NCBI GenBank assembly: GCA_945859605.1 | Contig: OX243811.1 | Location: 31,397,494 to 31,461,493, forward strand | Length of the DNA stretch: 64,000 nucleotides | Direction: 5' to 3' | Origin: Lumbricus rubellus | Lineage: Eukaryota > Annelida > Clitellata > Crassiclitellata > Lumbricidae | Shown here: positions 12,601 through 27,600 of the stretch, piece after piece | Layout of the letters: each line of letters begins with the position of its first letter | Position numbering within the stretch: position 1 is the stretch's first letter | Program-made: the position numbers and the translations under genes | Notes under the pieces: generated by a model | Told to the model about the DNA's origin: nothing | What the model saw: only the letters and a program-made list of their open reading frames with translations | Databases searched by the model: none

Positions 12601-15600
12601 CGACGTCTGCGCCTTCGACGTCTACGCCCCCCGAGCGGGCCTCCTGCGTTGACACGCCTTCGACGTCGACGCCTCACTTCCACTTCAATACGCTGGACGA
12701 TACGCTGAACGTTTGTTGATACGCCGCTGAGACATTGGTACTGTGCCTTACGACGTTTATTAGCGCAGAGACTACGTTGTTATTCGTCACAACTTTCTTG
12801 GAGACTGACACTTTTAGGATGTAGCCCTTAAAGACTTCGGCCACACAGGCGAAGCCGTTCCCACGTAAATAAATGTATTGAACAAGAGACAAGTTTGTGT
12901 CAGAATTCAAATGTTAACGCCATTCTCTAACAATTTTTGTTGACATTTTGGTTTCGATATGTAAATTAACGACGTCATTATGACGTAATTTGTTAGTGAG
13001 TGCCGTTCATAAATTACCAATTTGTAGATAATTATCTCAGGATAAAAACAGTTTTGAAATTTTTACAATCGATGAATATTTACCAGTTTTATTCACATTA
13101 TAAAAAGGGTGCCCGATTTATTGGGACACAGTGTAGAGTCTTGCACACTAAACTCTTCTAGTAATTCACCAAGCTGATTGTTAAGTCAAACAGACGTGTA
13201 GCATACTGAGTTAGCTGCCATAACACATTGTTGCCATATATCTGCAAACAAATTTCGCTGATGGAGAACTTTTCATTGTATGCATAAAGCTCGCCCATCA
13301 TAACCGCCATTAACATAGCTGTGACACCGATAGAATTTTAAAAAATTCTCTATACAGATGGCCAGAAGAGCATCAACCATAACCCCAGCTGATTTAGACA
13401 ATGCTCTGAAGTGATCAAATGATGATTATCCAGCTTAGAAAAATCATGCACACATCTATGTAGTCTGGTGCATTTTGCACATGGAAGCATTGCATAATGA
13501 GAACCAAGCGCAATTCACCGACATATGGTAGAATTCAATTCTTTCTTTCTTAAATAACTTACAGCAATGCTGCACTGCTACTGATAGCTTGTACGGTTGT
13601 ACCTGTTGATGAATGTCAACTGAGGCATTCTGAAGTTGAGAATCCAACTTGGTCTTTATCAGATGACACAGATCGGCATCTGACGTTTCCTGAGCAACTT
13701 TATAAACAAATGTTGTCAGTTGAAGGAATTCAGATCGCACCAATGGACACGGATTTTCCCTCGTCAGCATCCAATTTCTTGACAGAAGAACTTTCGTGAA
13801 ATCGGTCAAATCAAAAAACCTATAACAACAAAGAAACTGATTTTTTTAAAACCAGGAATCTCATAATTTCTAAAGGCTGAGTTTGCGCAAACATCACTAT
13901 TTCAAACCAACAACTGAACATTTTGATGAATTTTTAAATTCGAGACAACTGTTTTACAAATTTGTTTAAAATGTTCACATTCTTAAGCAGGCAACAACTG
14001 TAAATGCTGAAAATCAGGTCTTGCTCAAATTTTCGAGGATTTCCAGAAAAAATGCATCAAAAGCAAAGACATCACAATATCAGTTCCCCCATCCTTAATA
14101 TTGACCCTTTGACCTTTCACTGACCTTTGACATGATGATGCAAGAACACGTTGCAGCTGAAGCAGATGACCGTGCAGATGGTTGAAGCTTTTCACCTCTG
14201 ACCTTGCTGCTGGCAGACGTTCTAGAAGGTCTCCGAGGAAATGATTCTGACACTTCTGCGACACTAACGGTACTAGAGCCTTAGCAGCAAGGCGCCTCAC
14301 GGCAAACAGTTGATGACGCGAAAGAGCCAGAACCAGCTTTTGAACTTCATCGATAAACCTAATTCATATGAAATAAATGTCATTTTGGTGATTGCGAACT
14401 TACAAAAATTTTCTAATTCAGAACAGTGCCTCGAAAAAACTAATGTTCGCATGGACAGAACAAATATAAACAATAACCTTACCTCAAAAAGTCACTGACC
14501 GAAACGACCTAACTAGAAAATTATCTAATTATCCAACATTTGCAGATTTACTTCCATCCAACATTTGCAGATTTACTTCCCCTCCTGTGTCACCTTAAGA
14601 ATAAAATCGTTTGTTACAAAATCCTAGCAATAATAAATCAGAGTTTCTACGAGAAAAGTTGGCATCTTACCAGTTGCACTCATCAACATCAATTCCCTGG
14701 CTGAGACGAGCAAGGATTGAGAGGATTGGGACGAGGGTCGGATCACAGAGGACTCGAGCGTCTGGTGGTGTGTCAAACTGCTTCACCGTAGTCTGTAAGA
14801 TGGAAAGCATGAACTTGCATAGAGACGGAAAAAGTGCGACAAACTCAGCGACTGTGGTCGTCTGAAGATCGTCCGATAAAACCTTCTTTTCACCGACAAG
14901 TCTGCAGAGAAGGTATCCTGGAATGCAAAAAATAATGCATTTATATAGCACCTTCCACAAAACTCTCAGCAGTGAACAGCGTCTTAAGTAAAGGCTGCTA
15001 ATAGAAGTGGCAAATGGCACATTAGAATAATGCAGAGATCAGAAGTCCACTTATTCATTCAGAACCTTTACATTTTACATATTTCCTTTCAATGTGCTTA
15101 CCATTCAAAGGCCTTGATATCCAAGACAAACAAAACATTGAATTATCAAATATTCAGAGGATACCAGCACACTACCAAAAGTAGAAAAAAATGAGCCAAA
15201 AATATAAACATAGACTCATAGTCTGAAAGCAATCCATTTACCACACAACTGCATCGCAGCGTTGCGCATCGCCCAGATCGGCGAGAGAAAACTCTTCAGG
15301 GCTTCAACCGTCAGTCGATCGAGGTAAGTCGACATGATGCCTGCGACTGCCGACTCTCGCACAATTGCGGTGATGATGTTGATGGCATGGACTTGCGGCA
15401 GGTCACGTTGTTCATCCGCGATGCTCAGCAATGGCTTTGAGATGATGTTCAAGAGCATTTCGATCGTCCAATTGAACAAAGTCGTCTGCGAAACAAAAAT
15501 GCATCGACAATAAATAACTAATGCATAAGTTACAGCACAAAACTTCAAGCACATGTTAAACTTTCCTGGTGGACCCATGTTTGAAAAAATGATTAATAAT

Positions 15601-18600
15601 GATGTTGCATTCTCTTGTTAGTGCAACTGAGTTACGTTTCACTGCAGTAGTCAATAAAAACTACAGCTAAAGACAGCTAAGGGTAACTTTAGGATAGGTA
15701 AGATCAGGTAGGGCGTCAGGTCAGGAGGTCAGAGAGAGTGAGAAAGTAAGGCAAGTTTTACAGCACACTACGATCTAACAACTCACTTATTACACGCCAC
15801 TTTCAACATCAGTCATCAAAATTGCAGTTCTGAAGTTGAAAACAAATTTTATCAATGTGCAAACGCGACAACTTGCCACACGTGCTAAGGGGCTAACCCT
15901 TTCACGCCAGACCGAGTCACCCGTAACCCGATTAACAGGATAGGTATCAAAACAATTCCGGCTGGAAAGGGTTAAACGAGTCGTCGATATCATATGATGC
16001 AATACAATTCAACCGTTGAACACATAGGCAAGAGGTAACAGCATAGGCCAATGGCTGAGTAGTAATTCATCAACCACTTACCAAAGAATCTGTGGTTCAA
16101 TTCCTGCCTCACCATGTTAATACTAAAGATGCATTTCACTGTGAAAGCACAAGTGATCATCGTCCTCTTCCTAGACTTCAACAACTATTGCAAGGACAGT
16201 TCAGCGGACAGATCTTCCAACCATTCCCTCAACCTTCTGAGGACATGCATGACTCAGCAAGAACACTACCACATTTTATATAATCAACATAGAAGTGGTG
16301 CTATACAAAGAGATTGGAGAATGTACAATTTGTATCATGTAACCTTTTTGACTTTGGCTTCATTTGCGAGGATCGTCTGAATGATGAGAGGCAGACCGGC
16401 CGAACGACGAGTAACTGACGCCTCAGACAGATCATCCACTCGCGAGAGAACCTTTAGAACAAAAGTATCGCAGTACAACAATCAGCAACATATTAGCCAA
16501 AAACATTTACCACTGCAGTACCCACTGATTGAAGCAACATGCCTGTGGTTGTACTATCAGTTTATTCACATTACATTTAATTAAAACCAATTCACATTAT
16601 ACACAATAATTTACTATTACAATTACTGTATTTATTCCAGGTGAGACTTGAATCAGTGCTCTCTGCATCACAAGTCAAGCAGTATAACCAATCGGGTATT
16701 CAGACCCACATAACTCTGCAAGAATCAAACAGAACCAGAAATAGAATCAAAAATGTCTAGATCCATTTCCTTCCCTGCAACATTGAAGTTAATTCTCATT
16801 TACTTCTTAAACCAATGACAAATAACTGTGCTTAACCGATCTGCATAGGATTTATAAACAGAGATTCATTAGAATATAAAGCAGAAGAGTTGAAGTTGTT
16901 AAAAACTGATGTTGTAAATCTCAAAACATTTACAGGCAGAAAAGCAAGTGTATTACCTTCTGAAGCAGAGCTTGTGGAACACTTTGGATTCTGACATCCA
17001 GAGATCGAAAAAGTGCCGAACAGAACTGAGAAAAGCCGAGACAAGCTCCTTCAATTGCACCCTGCCAAGCAAACACAAAGCAAAGCCATGTCAATGCGGA
17101 GTGAATTTATTAAAGGAAATCTGTTAGTTCCCAGTCGACAGCCTAGTGGAGTAGTGCATTGCTCAGAAGCATTATATAGCACCCCACCAAGGTAACTAGT
17201 CAGGAGCGCTCCCGACCCAACCTCGGCTAAAGAGGAGAGTTTTTAAGTTCAAAGATTGCGAAAGAACATGTCAACAAAACAACACCGTATCACAACAAAA
17301 CAGTCTCACAGTGTAATGCACGGTTCATCATAGACATTAAGTAGCTCAACGTCATAAAAGCACTGAAATCAAAACAGATAATGCTGTTAAACTGTCAATT
17401 ATTTCTTAATAGATAAAAATCAAATGGTAATATTATTACCCTATGTCGACAGCAAGTCAATACTCGTAGGAAGATCTCTCCAATCTCATTCACTTCCTTT
17501 AGAGTCAGTAAATTATCAGAACATGTTCTTCCTGGTCTAAGAGACGTTGCCACAAGTTGGCCAAGCAACAGACTTGCCTCCTGTCAAAATACATTCAATC
17601 AAATCCTTTGTAGATCATTGGTAGCACAATCAACTTGCAATGCAGAACAAGAAATTTTAACCCTAACTGAAGGCCAACAATGACTCAGATGTACAGAGAA
17701 AAGCTAAAGTATCAAAATGTTAGAGATAATTTGCTAAAGTGAGCCATAAAGTACTAGTAACTGAAAAATGATCACTATATGTGGCAAAACCCAAAAACAA
17801 ACAAATTTAACTCAGTACTGGCAATCCTTACATATTCAACAGATAAAAACAGACAAGTGAATTCCAACCTTGATGTTGAGATAGCACCAGGTATTCATCA
17901 GTTGATGTTCAGGTGTAAGAACTGCGATTCCTTCAACAGAATCTTGGTCGTCATTCCCCACGGATTCCCCAATCACATCTTTGAGAGCCTCACTTATTTG
18001 CTCAAAAGATGGCGCTGTTTCTGCAGAGAATATAAAGTTCAATTAGAAAGTGCAAAAGGTCACGACAGGAGGTGTAGCGTAAATCGGTTTTAAAACCAGA
18101 GGATTTTTAAAAATTATTGTTTGACTGCAGTTTAAAGTGGAAATAAAATTCTGAAAAACTGGCAACATGATCTAAAAATATGACTCAGTACAAGATACAT
18201 GAGGAGGAAGAAATTTCAAAGTAGTGGGACACAGTAGAAGACGGATACTGACCCCCCCAAAATGGATAAGGAACACTTCACTTAGATATACATTCAAGTA
18301 TGCAATGCATGAATGTATGTGTGAGAAGTGCAAATGTACAGAAAGGTTAACCAGTAGCTTGATGGCTGCTGTCAAAGTTGGGTTTCATCGAAAAGATCTT
18401 TTAACATTGGGGGGTAACACATACGAAAACAACTAATCAAAGAACTGAGCTTTAAATGAGCTACAACAGTCTTACATTACCCTACGTACAAGGGCGGATA
18501 CAGAAACTTTTAACGGGGGCGGGGGCCAAAAATTTCTAGGCCTTGGGGGAAAAAAATTCGTGTCCGCCCAAAAAGTTGATGACCTTTTTTTTTAGTCATC

Positions 18601-21600
18601 TGCCAAAATTTTTGGGAAAAACATACCAATTCATCCGCCCAAAAAAGTTGACGACTTTTTTTTAGTCCTCAGGTTTAAACTTCTGGAAAAAAACAGGCCA
18701 TTTCCAAATGGGGGGGGGGGGGGGCCACAATACATGGGCATTTCTTAATATGGGGGCCAAAATGTGCAATATATACATAGTTCCACAGCAAGTTCAACTC
18801 AAAAGGGGGAGGGCCACGATACATGGGCATTCCTAAATGAAGGGCCATGGCCGGCCGAATAAGCCCCCCTGGATCTGCCCCTGCCTACGTACTACTGGTA
18901 ACTAATAAACAGATCACAAAGAATAATTCATATCCATTGATATTAATGTTGATCAACTTACTGTCGGCTGTTAGCCTTCCACCAAATATGTTGAGAATGA
19001 GTTCGATCAGATCCGACATGTGACCTATGACCTGCTCTACGATTGGACGGAACAAATCATGCGTTTCAAAGCGGAATGAACTTCGACTTAAACATCGACG
19101 TATCGCACACAAAACTCCTACATAAAAACATAGAGAACACAGTTTGGATAACAAATTACAAATAAGCGATTAATTATAGATTAAAAAAGAGATTACTATT
19201 CCAAGGAAATTACTAAAAAATTGAAAATAGATAAAATATCAATACTAAATCAAGAAACATCGGTTTCACAAAACATGTGACTGAGTGCTTGAATTGAAAC
19301 AACGTTTACAGGTCGTCTGAACCCTTTCCTGAAACAGTCTGAACAATCAAACTTAGTTTAATAAATCTCTAAAGTCCTTTTCTTTCGCCATGGATGGCTG
19401 GGAGCGCTCCCGAGTAGGTTTCTTGAAGGGGCACCTTATATAGGTCCAATGAATGAATGAATGAATAAAATGCTAAAACTGCTTTACAACAACAACAATA
19501 ATAATAATAATAATAATAATAATGACAATTTATATGGTGCTGTAACACAAGGGCATTCACAGATACACCAACATTAGAAGTCACCCTGCTATTAGTTGCT
19601 CTTATTGAATCCCTTACTAATCATCTCCACTCATGGATGTCTTCAAATCGCCTTTCGCTTAATACTTCAAAGACTCAATTCATCTGGCTAGGTACTCCCC
19701 AGCAGCTTCAGAAGCTTGATTTCATTCTGCTCTCTGAAAAATTTCCGCTGTTTTCCTTCTCTTCAAGTGTTCGGAATCTGGGTGTTGTAATTGATAGCTC
19801 CACTTACCTTTACTGAGCATATTTCCAATGTGACACGCTCGTCATATTTCCATTTAAGACGTCTCAGAGCCATTCGTCGCTCTGTCTCCTCCTCCATCTT
19901 CACTACCTTAATTCATGCTTTTATATGTTCACGAATTGACTATTGCAATGCTCTCCTCATTGGTCTTCCTAAAGTTCGTCTTTCACCGATTCAGTCGGTT
20001 CTCAACTCAGCTGCTAGATTGATTGCCCGCCTTCCCAAGTACTCTCACATCTCTACTTTTATGTTTCATGAACTTCACTGGCTTACTCTCCGTGCTCGCA
20101 CACAATTTAAGATCCTCACTCTGATCATAAAGGCTCAACGGGGTCTTGCCCCAAAATATCTCACTAATGTTTTACTTCGTCCTCACTCAGCTTCCTCCCA
20201 CCGTCCACTTCGTTCATCCAACAGATTTGACCTCTTGGTTCCTCGGTCTAGAACTGTTATGGCTCAGTCTTGATCATTTGTCTCAATTGGTCCTTCTCTT
20301 TGGAATGCCCTTTCTCCTTCTGTTCGCTCTACACTTCTTTCTGGTAGTTTCTCCTCTGCTTTGTCTCTTCTCAAAACCTGTTTCTTCTCGCTGGGCCTTG
20401 CGCACTGGGAGCGCCTCTGAACGGTTCACCCTACTAGAGACGCTTTATAAATGTTTAAATACAATACAATACAATACAACATATCTGAATGCCAATAAAC
20501 TATACAAGAAGACATGAGGATAGTTCATGTACTCGTTTGGAATGTGATTTTGCTTAACCCTTTAACGATGAGCTGCATTGGTTTCCTGCACATTTCAGTA
20601 CACACTTGTCCCTAAAGGGTTAAAGGGCAATCAATTGATGAGGTGTGATAACAACACACCAGAAGTTTCAGATTAGAACAGAACAGATAAAATAGAATGC
20701 ACTGTAGGTCAACTTTCAGCATGCGTAAACAAATCGCACAATGTGCAGTCTTACCCTGTATTGGGTTTGACATGGCTGCTTCAAGTGGTTTCCTGGAGGC
20801 CAATTCAATTCCTGCTGCCACTTGATTGAGAAGCTGCGACAGAAATTCCACAGTGGAGCATTCCGTATTTCCACTGTGACCGCCCCAACTGACTTGCCAG
20901 ACACCATCTACCAGGCCGTTGATCACGTATCGATCTCCATTTGCAATCACACTTCTGAAAATTTAATTATTATTACGCTGATCATCTGCATTGTAGCACA
21001 CTGGAAAATGAAAAGTAACTTGAAACTGACGATCCTATACGTTTTATAAACAAAGGATTTCCTTTGTCAGTCTTGATGACTGATTGAATAATGACATAAT
21101 ACCCACAGAGATGATAAATCACTAAGATATTGCCATTAACAAGTCACCAGTCATTGAAGGCACTTTTACATAACTGAACGTTCTTGCCATGCGATATATG
21201 TACGACTGCACGGAACTGCTGCTTTAACTAACATTTTTAAAGTTTTACTTGAACCAGTAGTATTAATATAGTACTACCAATTAAATGTAGTACTAATTAG
21301 GTGATTTGTAACCATCAAAATAATCTATAACACAAACAGATATAATACATCAACATGCACATTTGCGCAGCCACACACATAGCCAAGCACGCGAATGTAT
21401 AAAATATACTGCTTCACAAAAAACTGATTTTTAGAGACTCACTTTTCAAAAAGAAGAGCACATAGAACAGCCCCGTTCTCGCAGTCCCGGACCCGTGGAC
21501 TGTGACATAACCGAACCGCTGTTGATAGGAGGTCACATGGCGTCAACTCAAGTTCCTGGTGCAGATGAAGTTGAGGAACGCAGAAAGACAATGGCCACGG

Positions 21601-24600
21601 AAAGTAGAGAAGAAGAATCTCTGCGGCCATTTCTGATATCTGGTGCACACAAAAACAATGGTCATCCTGATCATGAGATACTGGTAAGAAATGAGCTATA
21701 GTAGTCAAGATGACTGGAGAGACTAATATGCTTGCAAGAGATATCTTTACGAACATAGTCATAACATCTGATTTAGCATACATCCAGAATTTACCTATGT
21801 ACAATAACTCACAAATTTATATTGTTAGGGTAAGAAACATAGTACCGGTAGACAATTCAATGCATTAGTTACATAATTAGTTACATGTAGACTCAGACAA
21901 TTCAACAACTACATAGCATCATCAAGGACATGTAGAAAAATTGTAGACTCTTAGAGTACCATATACAATTTTCTGAAAGATACATAGGTATCTATCTGAA
22001 CATTTGACATAGAAATTAAAATTATGCAATTATTGTTTTAATGATTTTAAACTGAAATATGTAGAGAGTGAAATGTTTGCCTCATCAATTTCGTTGAAAA
22101 GACAGGAGACCAGTCTATTCGTGGCCATCTTGCTAAAGAATTGGCAACGATTGGATTCTTCGGCCCACGAAGTAAGCAGTTTGATGTCCACTGCAAAATA
22201 AAAACTTCAAATAATTAAAGTTTCATATCTTCTGCAAAACAGCCTCATATCTTAAAAAATAAAAAACTAGTTAAGATGGATTTTCAAGGGATCAATCTAG
22301 ACTTTTTGATAAAACTACTAATTTTTTAGTGTATGTTAGGCAACAGAAATGCTCCAACGTGCACGTGTAAATATGCATCTAAAGTCTTCTAGACAGTTAA
22401 CATAGTGCCTTTTTAGTACCTCAATAGCACTAAAATACAAAATAGCAAACAGTGTGAAAGGCAAATACGAACAAAAGTTCCACAAGCAAACAATGTTCAG
22501 ATAATGAGAAAAGTACCCAATTATGTTGCAGATGCTAGTAGCAATGCCACATGCATGAAGATTTCAACGATGACAGAATGAATGGAAGAATTACATATAC
22601 AGAATTTACTGCCACAATCACATTTTATATTTTGAACTGTAACCAAGCAATTCATTATATCTTGAACTGTAACCAAGCAATTCATTATATCTTGAACTGT
22701 AACCAAGCAATTCATTATATCTTGAACTGTAACCAAGCAATTCATTATATTTTGAACTGTAACCAAGCAATTCACTCATCTGTATGCATGGGGATTCTAT
22801 ACAATATACATAATCTTTCAAATTGTTTTGTTACTTCATGTCATGGAATCAGACAGAGACTAACCAGGCACAAGGCCTTTCCTTGCGGTAACATGTGACC
22901 GTAAGACAAACGTATCGAGGATCGTTCGAGCCCAGCTCAATGCCGTCTGAATTCGCTGGAAACTGCCACCAGGTCGAATATTACGTAAACACAGATTCCA
23001 CGTCCAGTCTACAAAGTCTGTAGATAACAGTAAGGTACATTGTGAATCACAAACCGTGAAGATTAGAGGACAGACCACACAGGATATTTTGGTTACTGAA
23101 CTGAAATTATAAGAATGCAACTTTGAGAAAAACAATTTCTAGCAAGTAAGATGCTTCAAACCAAACAACATGCCACAAAAAAACTAACATACTAGACCAC
23201 CAAGCCATACACTACAATACCGTGCCATAAAATAAAATATCTGTTCACATAAATATGGTAAAAAAGACTGACATGATAGAAATGCTTCCTGCTTTCGAGC
23301 CTCACATTCAAATCGAGGCTGTTTTTAGACGATATTTTTTTGAAAATGCCACAATTTTTTTGTAAGCGACAATTAGATATCATCCTAAGATTTTCACCAC
23401 GTGAAATGTCGATCATAGAAATAATATTCAAATACTTTTCAATCAACACAAATCAATACACAGATTCATTTATACTAATTCCTGCAAACATGGTCTCGTC
23501 GTTAAAATATATTATCTGCGCTACTTGCCAGTCGCCAGAACAACCTCCTCTGGTACGTGCTGCCCTCTCTTGACGGCGAGTCGCACCATCGACAGACTGG
23601 CATCCCTCCCTCGGACAAACGCAGAGTGGAGACCGGTCTGGAGTTGTTTGCGAAATGGAGGCGAATCAATATTCATGTTCATTGGAAGAAACTGTCGCAG
23701 CAATTCCACCTCAAACATCTTCAAAGGATCTAGACGAAACAGTGCACCACACAAAATCAATTAGAAAAGGACAGAAACTGAAATATAACAAAACCTGATT
23801 AATTTAATCTGATAACTTCCAGAACACATTTACCACATCAGAAAATGGTTGATTTCAGAAATATGTACATAAAGTATAAATAGCCTTTTATTAAAGGAAG
23901 GCAATACTTACAGGCAACCATATGCACCTACATAATATGCCCTCTGCAATATCCTGCTTCTGGAGGTAGAGGGATTAAAAGTAATCAGAAATAATGATTA
24001 AAAGTTTGGCCATGTATCATGTGTCAGCAAATTCAGTTGATAACTCGATCTTTCCATTTCCACTGTCAAAAAACTTCATTCTTTTCTCTGGTTCTTTCGC
24101 ACTGGGAGCATTCCATAATTGATATGCACTGTGAGAGCCGCTTTATAAATTAGCAGATATGATATGATGCATGTCTCTAACGTTTGTTAAGCAAATTCAC
24201 ACATTACTGTTACTCGACTTGTACTGCAATCAAATTAATAAAGAGGAGCATAAACAACATCTAACATGTAATACCTGTTGTGCGTGGAGACATGCAGAGC
24301 AAATCAAAGGCCAACAGTCGAAGGTCGTTGTCTTTATTCCTCAACGCGCTTCTAATACTCTCCATTACCTGTCAACAACAAACAGGTAACAGTAGTTAAT
24401 TCACATAGATGATCTGGTCAGATATTTTGCCTCCAACTTCAGCCAACATAAAACAAAATGATTATCTATTTAAAACTGTACTTATTATTATAACCATGCT
24501 GCAAATGAAACCAATCTCAATCAAGCAATCAATCATTTATTTTTGAAACCAATCTTTTTTTACAGTTATACAGTTGTAAATCACATATTAAAAGGGAAAT

Positions 24601-27600
24601 GGCCACAAGGATAGGCCCAGAAGGGATCGCTGACCCCGCTACTAGGGACACCTATACATACATGTAAACAAAGATATGCAATGGCCGACAATTATTGCTT
24701 TTAAGTAAGACAGTGAATGGTTACAATTACATAGAGTATCTTAAATAAATTATACAGTGCAACTCTTAACTAAAGAAGGAAGAAAATAATAATAAAAAAA
24801 TGAAGTAATCTCAATAGTAACTACCATATCCACGTGCAAATCGCACTTCCTGGCGGCTGACAGAATGGCAAGAAGAGCGTAGATGATCCGGTCGGATGTT
24901 CTGCCTTCGACTTCAGCGAACATAAAACTCAGCAAATCTGGCAGAGTTTTGAGTGTCGAAACGAGTAGGTGCTGACTGGCATTACGAGACGTCAGACTGC
25001 AAAAATTAGACATCACTGAATTGTAATGGCAGTTTATTATTATATTCGGCAATGCATTTAGCATTAAAAATCTTCAGAAACAAAACAGTTAAAATTATGA
25101 GAATAATCAAAGCTAATATTCCTACTTCTTTATTCGCATTTTATTACACTACAACCACAAACAACATTGTTATTTTCTCAAATCTGTATGCAATGAACAA
25201 TGTTGAACATCATTATTATGCCAAAGAGGCAACTCACTATTATATACAGGGTGCGCAAAAAAAAAGACCCCCCCTGAGATTTTTGCCAATATCTTGACCA
25301 AAAGTAAGAATTTTTTAGATGAAATTTTACTGTCTTAAAGACAATTCATATTTACACATGATGGCCAGATTTCATCAAAATATTTCAAACAGAACAAAAA
25401 TTATGCCACTTTTAGGGAGGTCACCCACCGTTTTTTGACGATTCAAAAACGCGACGCAACAAAAAGTAATAAAAATTCAATCTAAATATTCTGGCCAATA
25501 TCTTGGCCAAAAGTACGAATATCAAAATGAAATTTTACAGGCTTAAAGACAAATCATATCTGCATATGATGGTCAGATTTCATTAAAATATTTCCAAAGC
25601 AACAAAAGTTATATCACTTTTACTAAGGCCACCCCCCTATTTTTGACAATTCAGAGATGTAACGCAGCAAAAACACGATTTTATTAAGTCTCATCTCAAA
25701 TAATTATTATAAAATAGCCTTTATATTGACAGATGATCATTATTATTACTATTTAGAAAAGAAACAGGGTACCAGCGTAGCTGCACGTCACTGAGAAGTC
25801 ACTTAGCAAGATGACAATCAAATTCTTAAAATAAGAAATAATAATGAATCTGTCAGGTAATCAACAGGTCCATCAAGAACTCTTCATAGAGACTCAAAAT
25901 AAGTTTTGGCACGGGTGGTGGGCACTTTGAACACAAGTTGGGAAACACTACCAAGTTCATTTGACAACAGTTATTTGGGATGAGACTTAAAAAATCGTGT
26001 TTTTGTCACTTTTTGTTGCGTTTCGTTTTTGAAACGTCAAAAAACGGTGGGTGGTCTCACTAAAAGTGGCATAACTTTTGTTCAGTATTAAATATTGTGA
26101 TGAAATCTGGCCATCAAATGTAAATATGAATTGTCTATAAGACTGTAAAATTTAATTTCGATTTTTTAAATTTTGGCCAAGATATTCGCAAAAAACCCTA
26201 AAAAATTGCGTTTCGTTTTTGAAACGTCAAAAAACGGAGGGTGACCTCCCTAAAAGTGGCATAACTTTTGTTCTGTTTGAAATATTTTGATGAAATCTGG
26301 CCATCAAATGTAAATATGAATTGTCTATAAGCCTGTAAAATTTCATTCGAAAATTCTTAATTTTGGCCAAGATAGTGGCAAAAAACCTAGGGGGGGTCTT
26401 TTTTTTTGGCGCACCCTGTAGAGCAGTTGTTTTCTATTTTATATTCTGGAAACAGCTTGCATGACAGTTGCAAAACCAATGCAATTAAAACGAAACTTAA
26501 TTGCAGAACAGAACAGTCTCTTCACATTTTGTGGAATGGTTCATGAATGTTACTATTCCTTTATTGACACAAACAATGTCAAACATAACAAGGTTTTTGA
26601 AGAGCTTTTAAAATGTCCAAGAGTCATTATGTGTAATTCTAATCATAAAATAAATTCAACCTGTTTTCGCTCACAAGGCAGCTCAAAAGGTAAGGCCAAC
26701 AGAACTTCTTCCAGAGTTCACAGTCATTTGGCTGCTTGCTAAAAAATACAGAGAATGCAATAGAATTAATTCGCTGACAAAAGTCAGTGAAAGTACTTAT
26801 TTAAATTCAGTTCAATGCAATGGTTGCAATAATGAGTAGTTCAACTGCAATTTCAAAATTCAATATGTTATGGATTGAAAAGCAAAAGTATCAAAACACA
26901 CCTGAAGATGTTGAGAATGCACTGATGCACCTGTGATGCTGATGGAGTCAGGTAGTTGGTTGCCAGGCAACGACACACATCGTCCATTATCAGGTGACAT
27001 CTTTCTGACACCTGTCAAACATTAAGACAATCCGCTGAATGGTAAGGTGACTTGACATACATACACATATAGACATAGATCAAAGAAAAGAGAACCAGAA
27101 TAGAAAAGAAATATACAGATAAATTGTAAGAGTCGCACTGCAAAGTAACTGAACATTGGAAATAATAAAATGAAACAAAATGGAACTTTTAAAGAATCAA
27201 AACATAAAAACGAGAAAGAACTGGAAAAATAATAACACCTGCAGATGAATTAGATGTGAAAAGAATACCAAGAAACAGACAAAAAAGTTGAAAAGAATAA
27301 CACTGGAAAATCAATTTTGAACTGTCACACTGACTGTTTCCAGCGAAAGATGTTCCAGAACGGCGGCCATCAAGACATAACGAGCTTTGACGCACCATGG
27401 CATGAGGAACGACTGATCAAGAAGCCAGAGACCAAGAACACTCTCCACTGAAATAACAAAAAACTAAATCAATACAGTATGCTTCATATAACCAGTGGCA
27501 TCTACCAATGATGGGATGATGGGTGGAGTTGAGAGAATGATCTTCCATGGTTGTCTGAAGTGGTTGATGATTTTCCGATAATATAACAATCTGCAAAGCA

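Noticed and set aside
22551..22898. Frame with a ten-residue repeat (ILNCNQAIHY), or a CRISPR-like array
   Set aside because: Tandem units without spacers in a eukaryotic intron; repeat length divisible by three explains the open frame.
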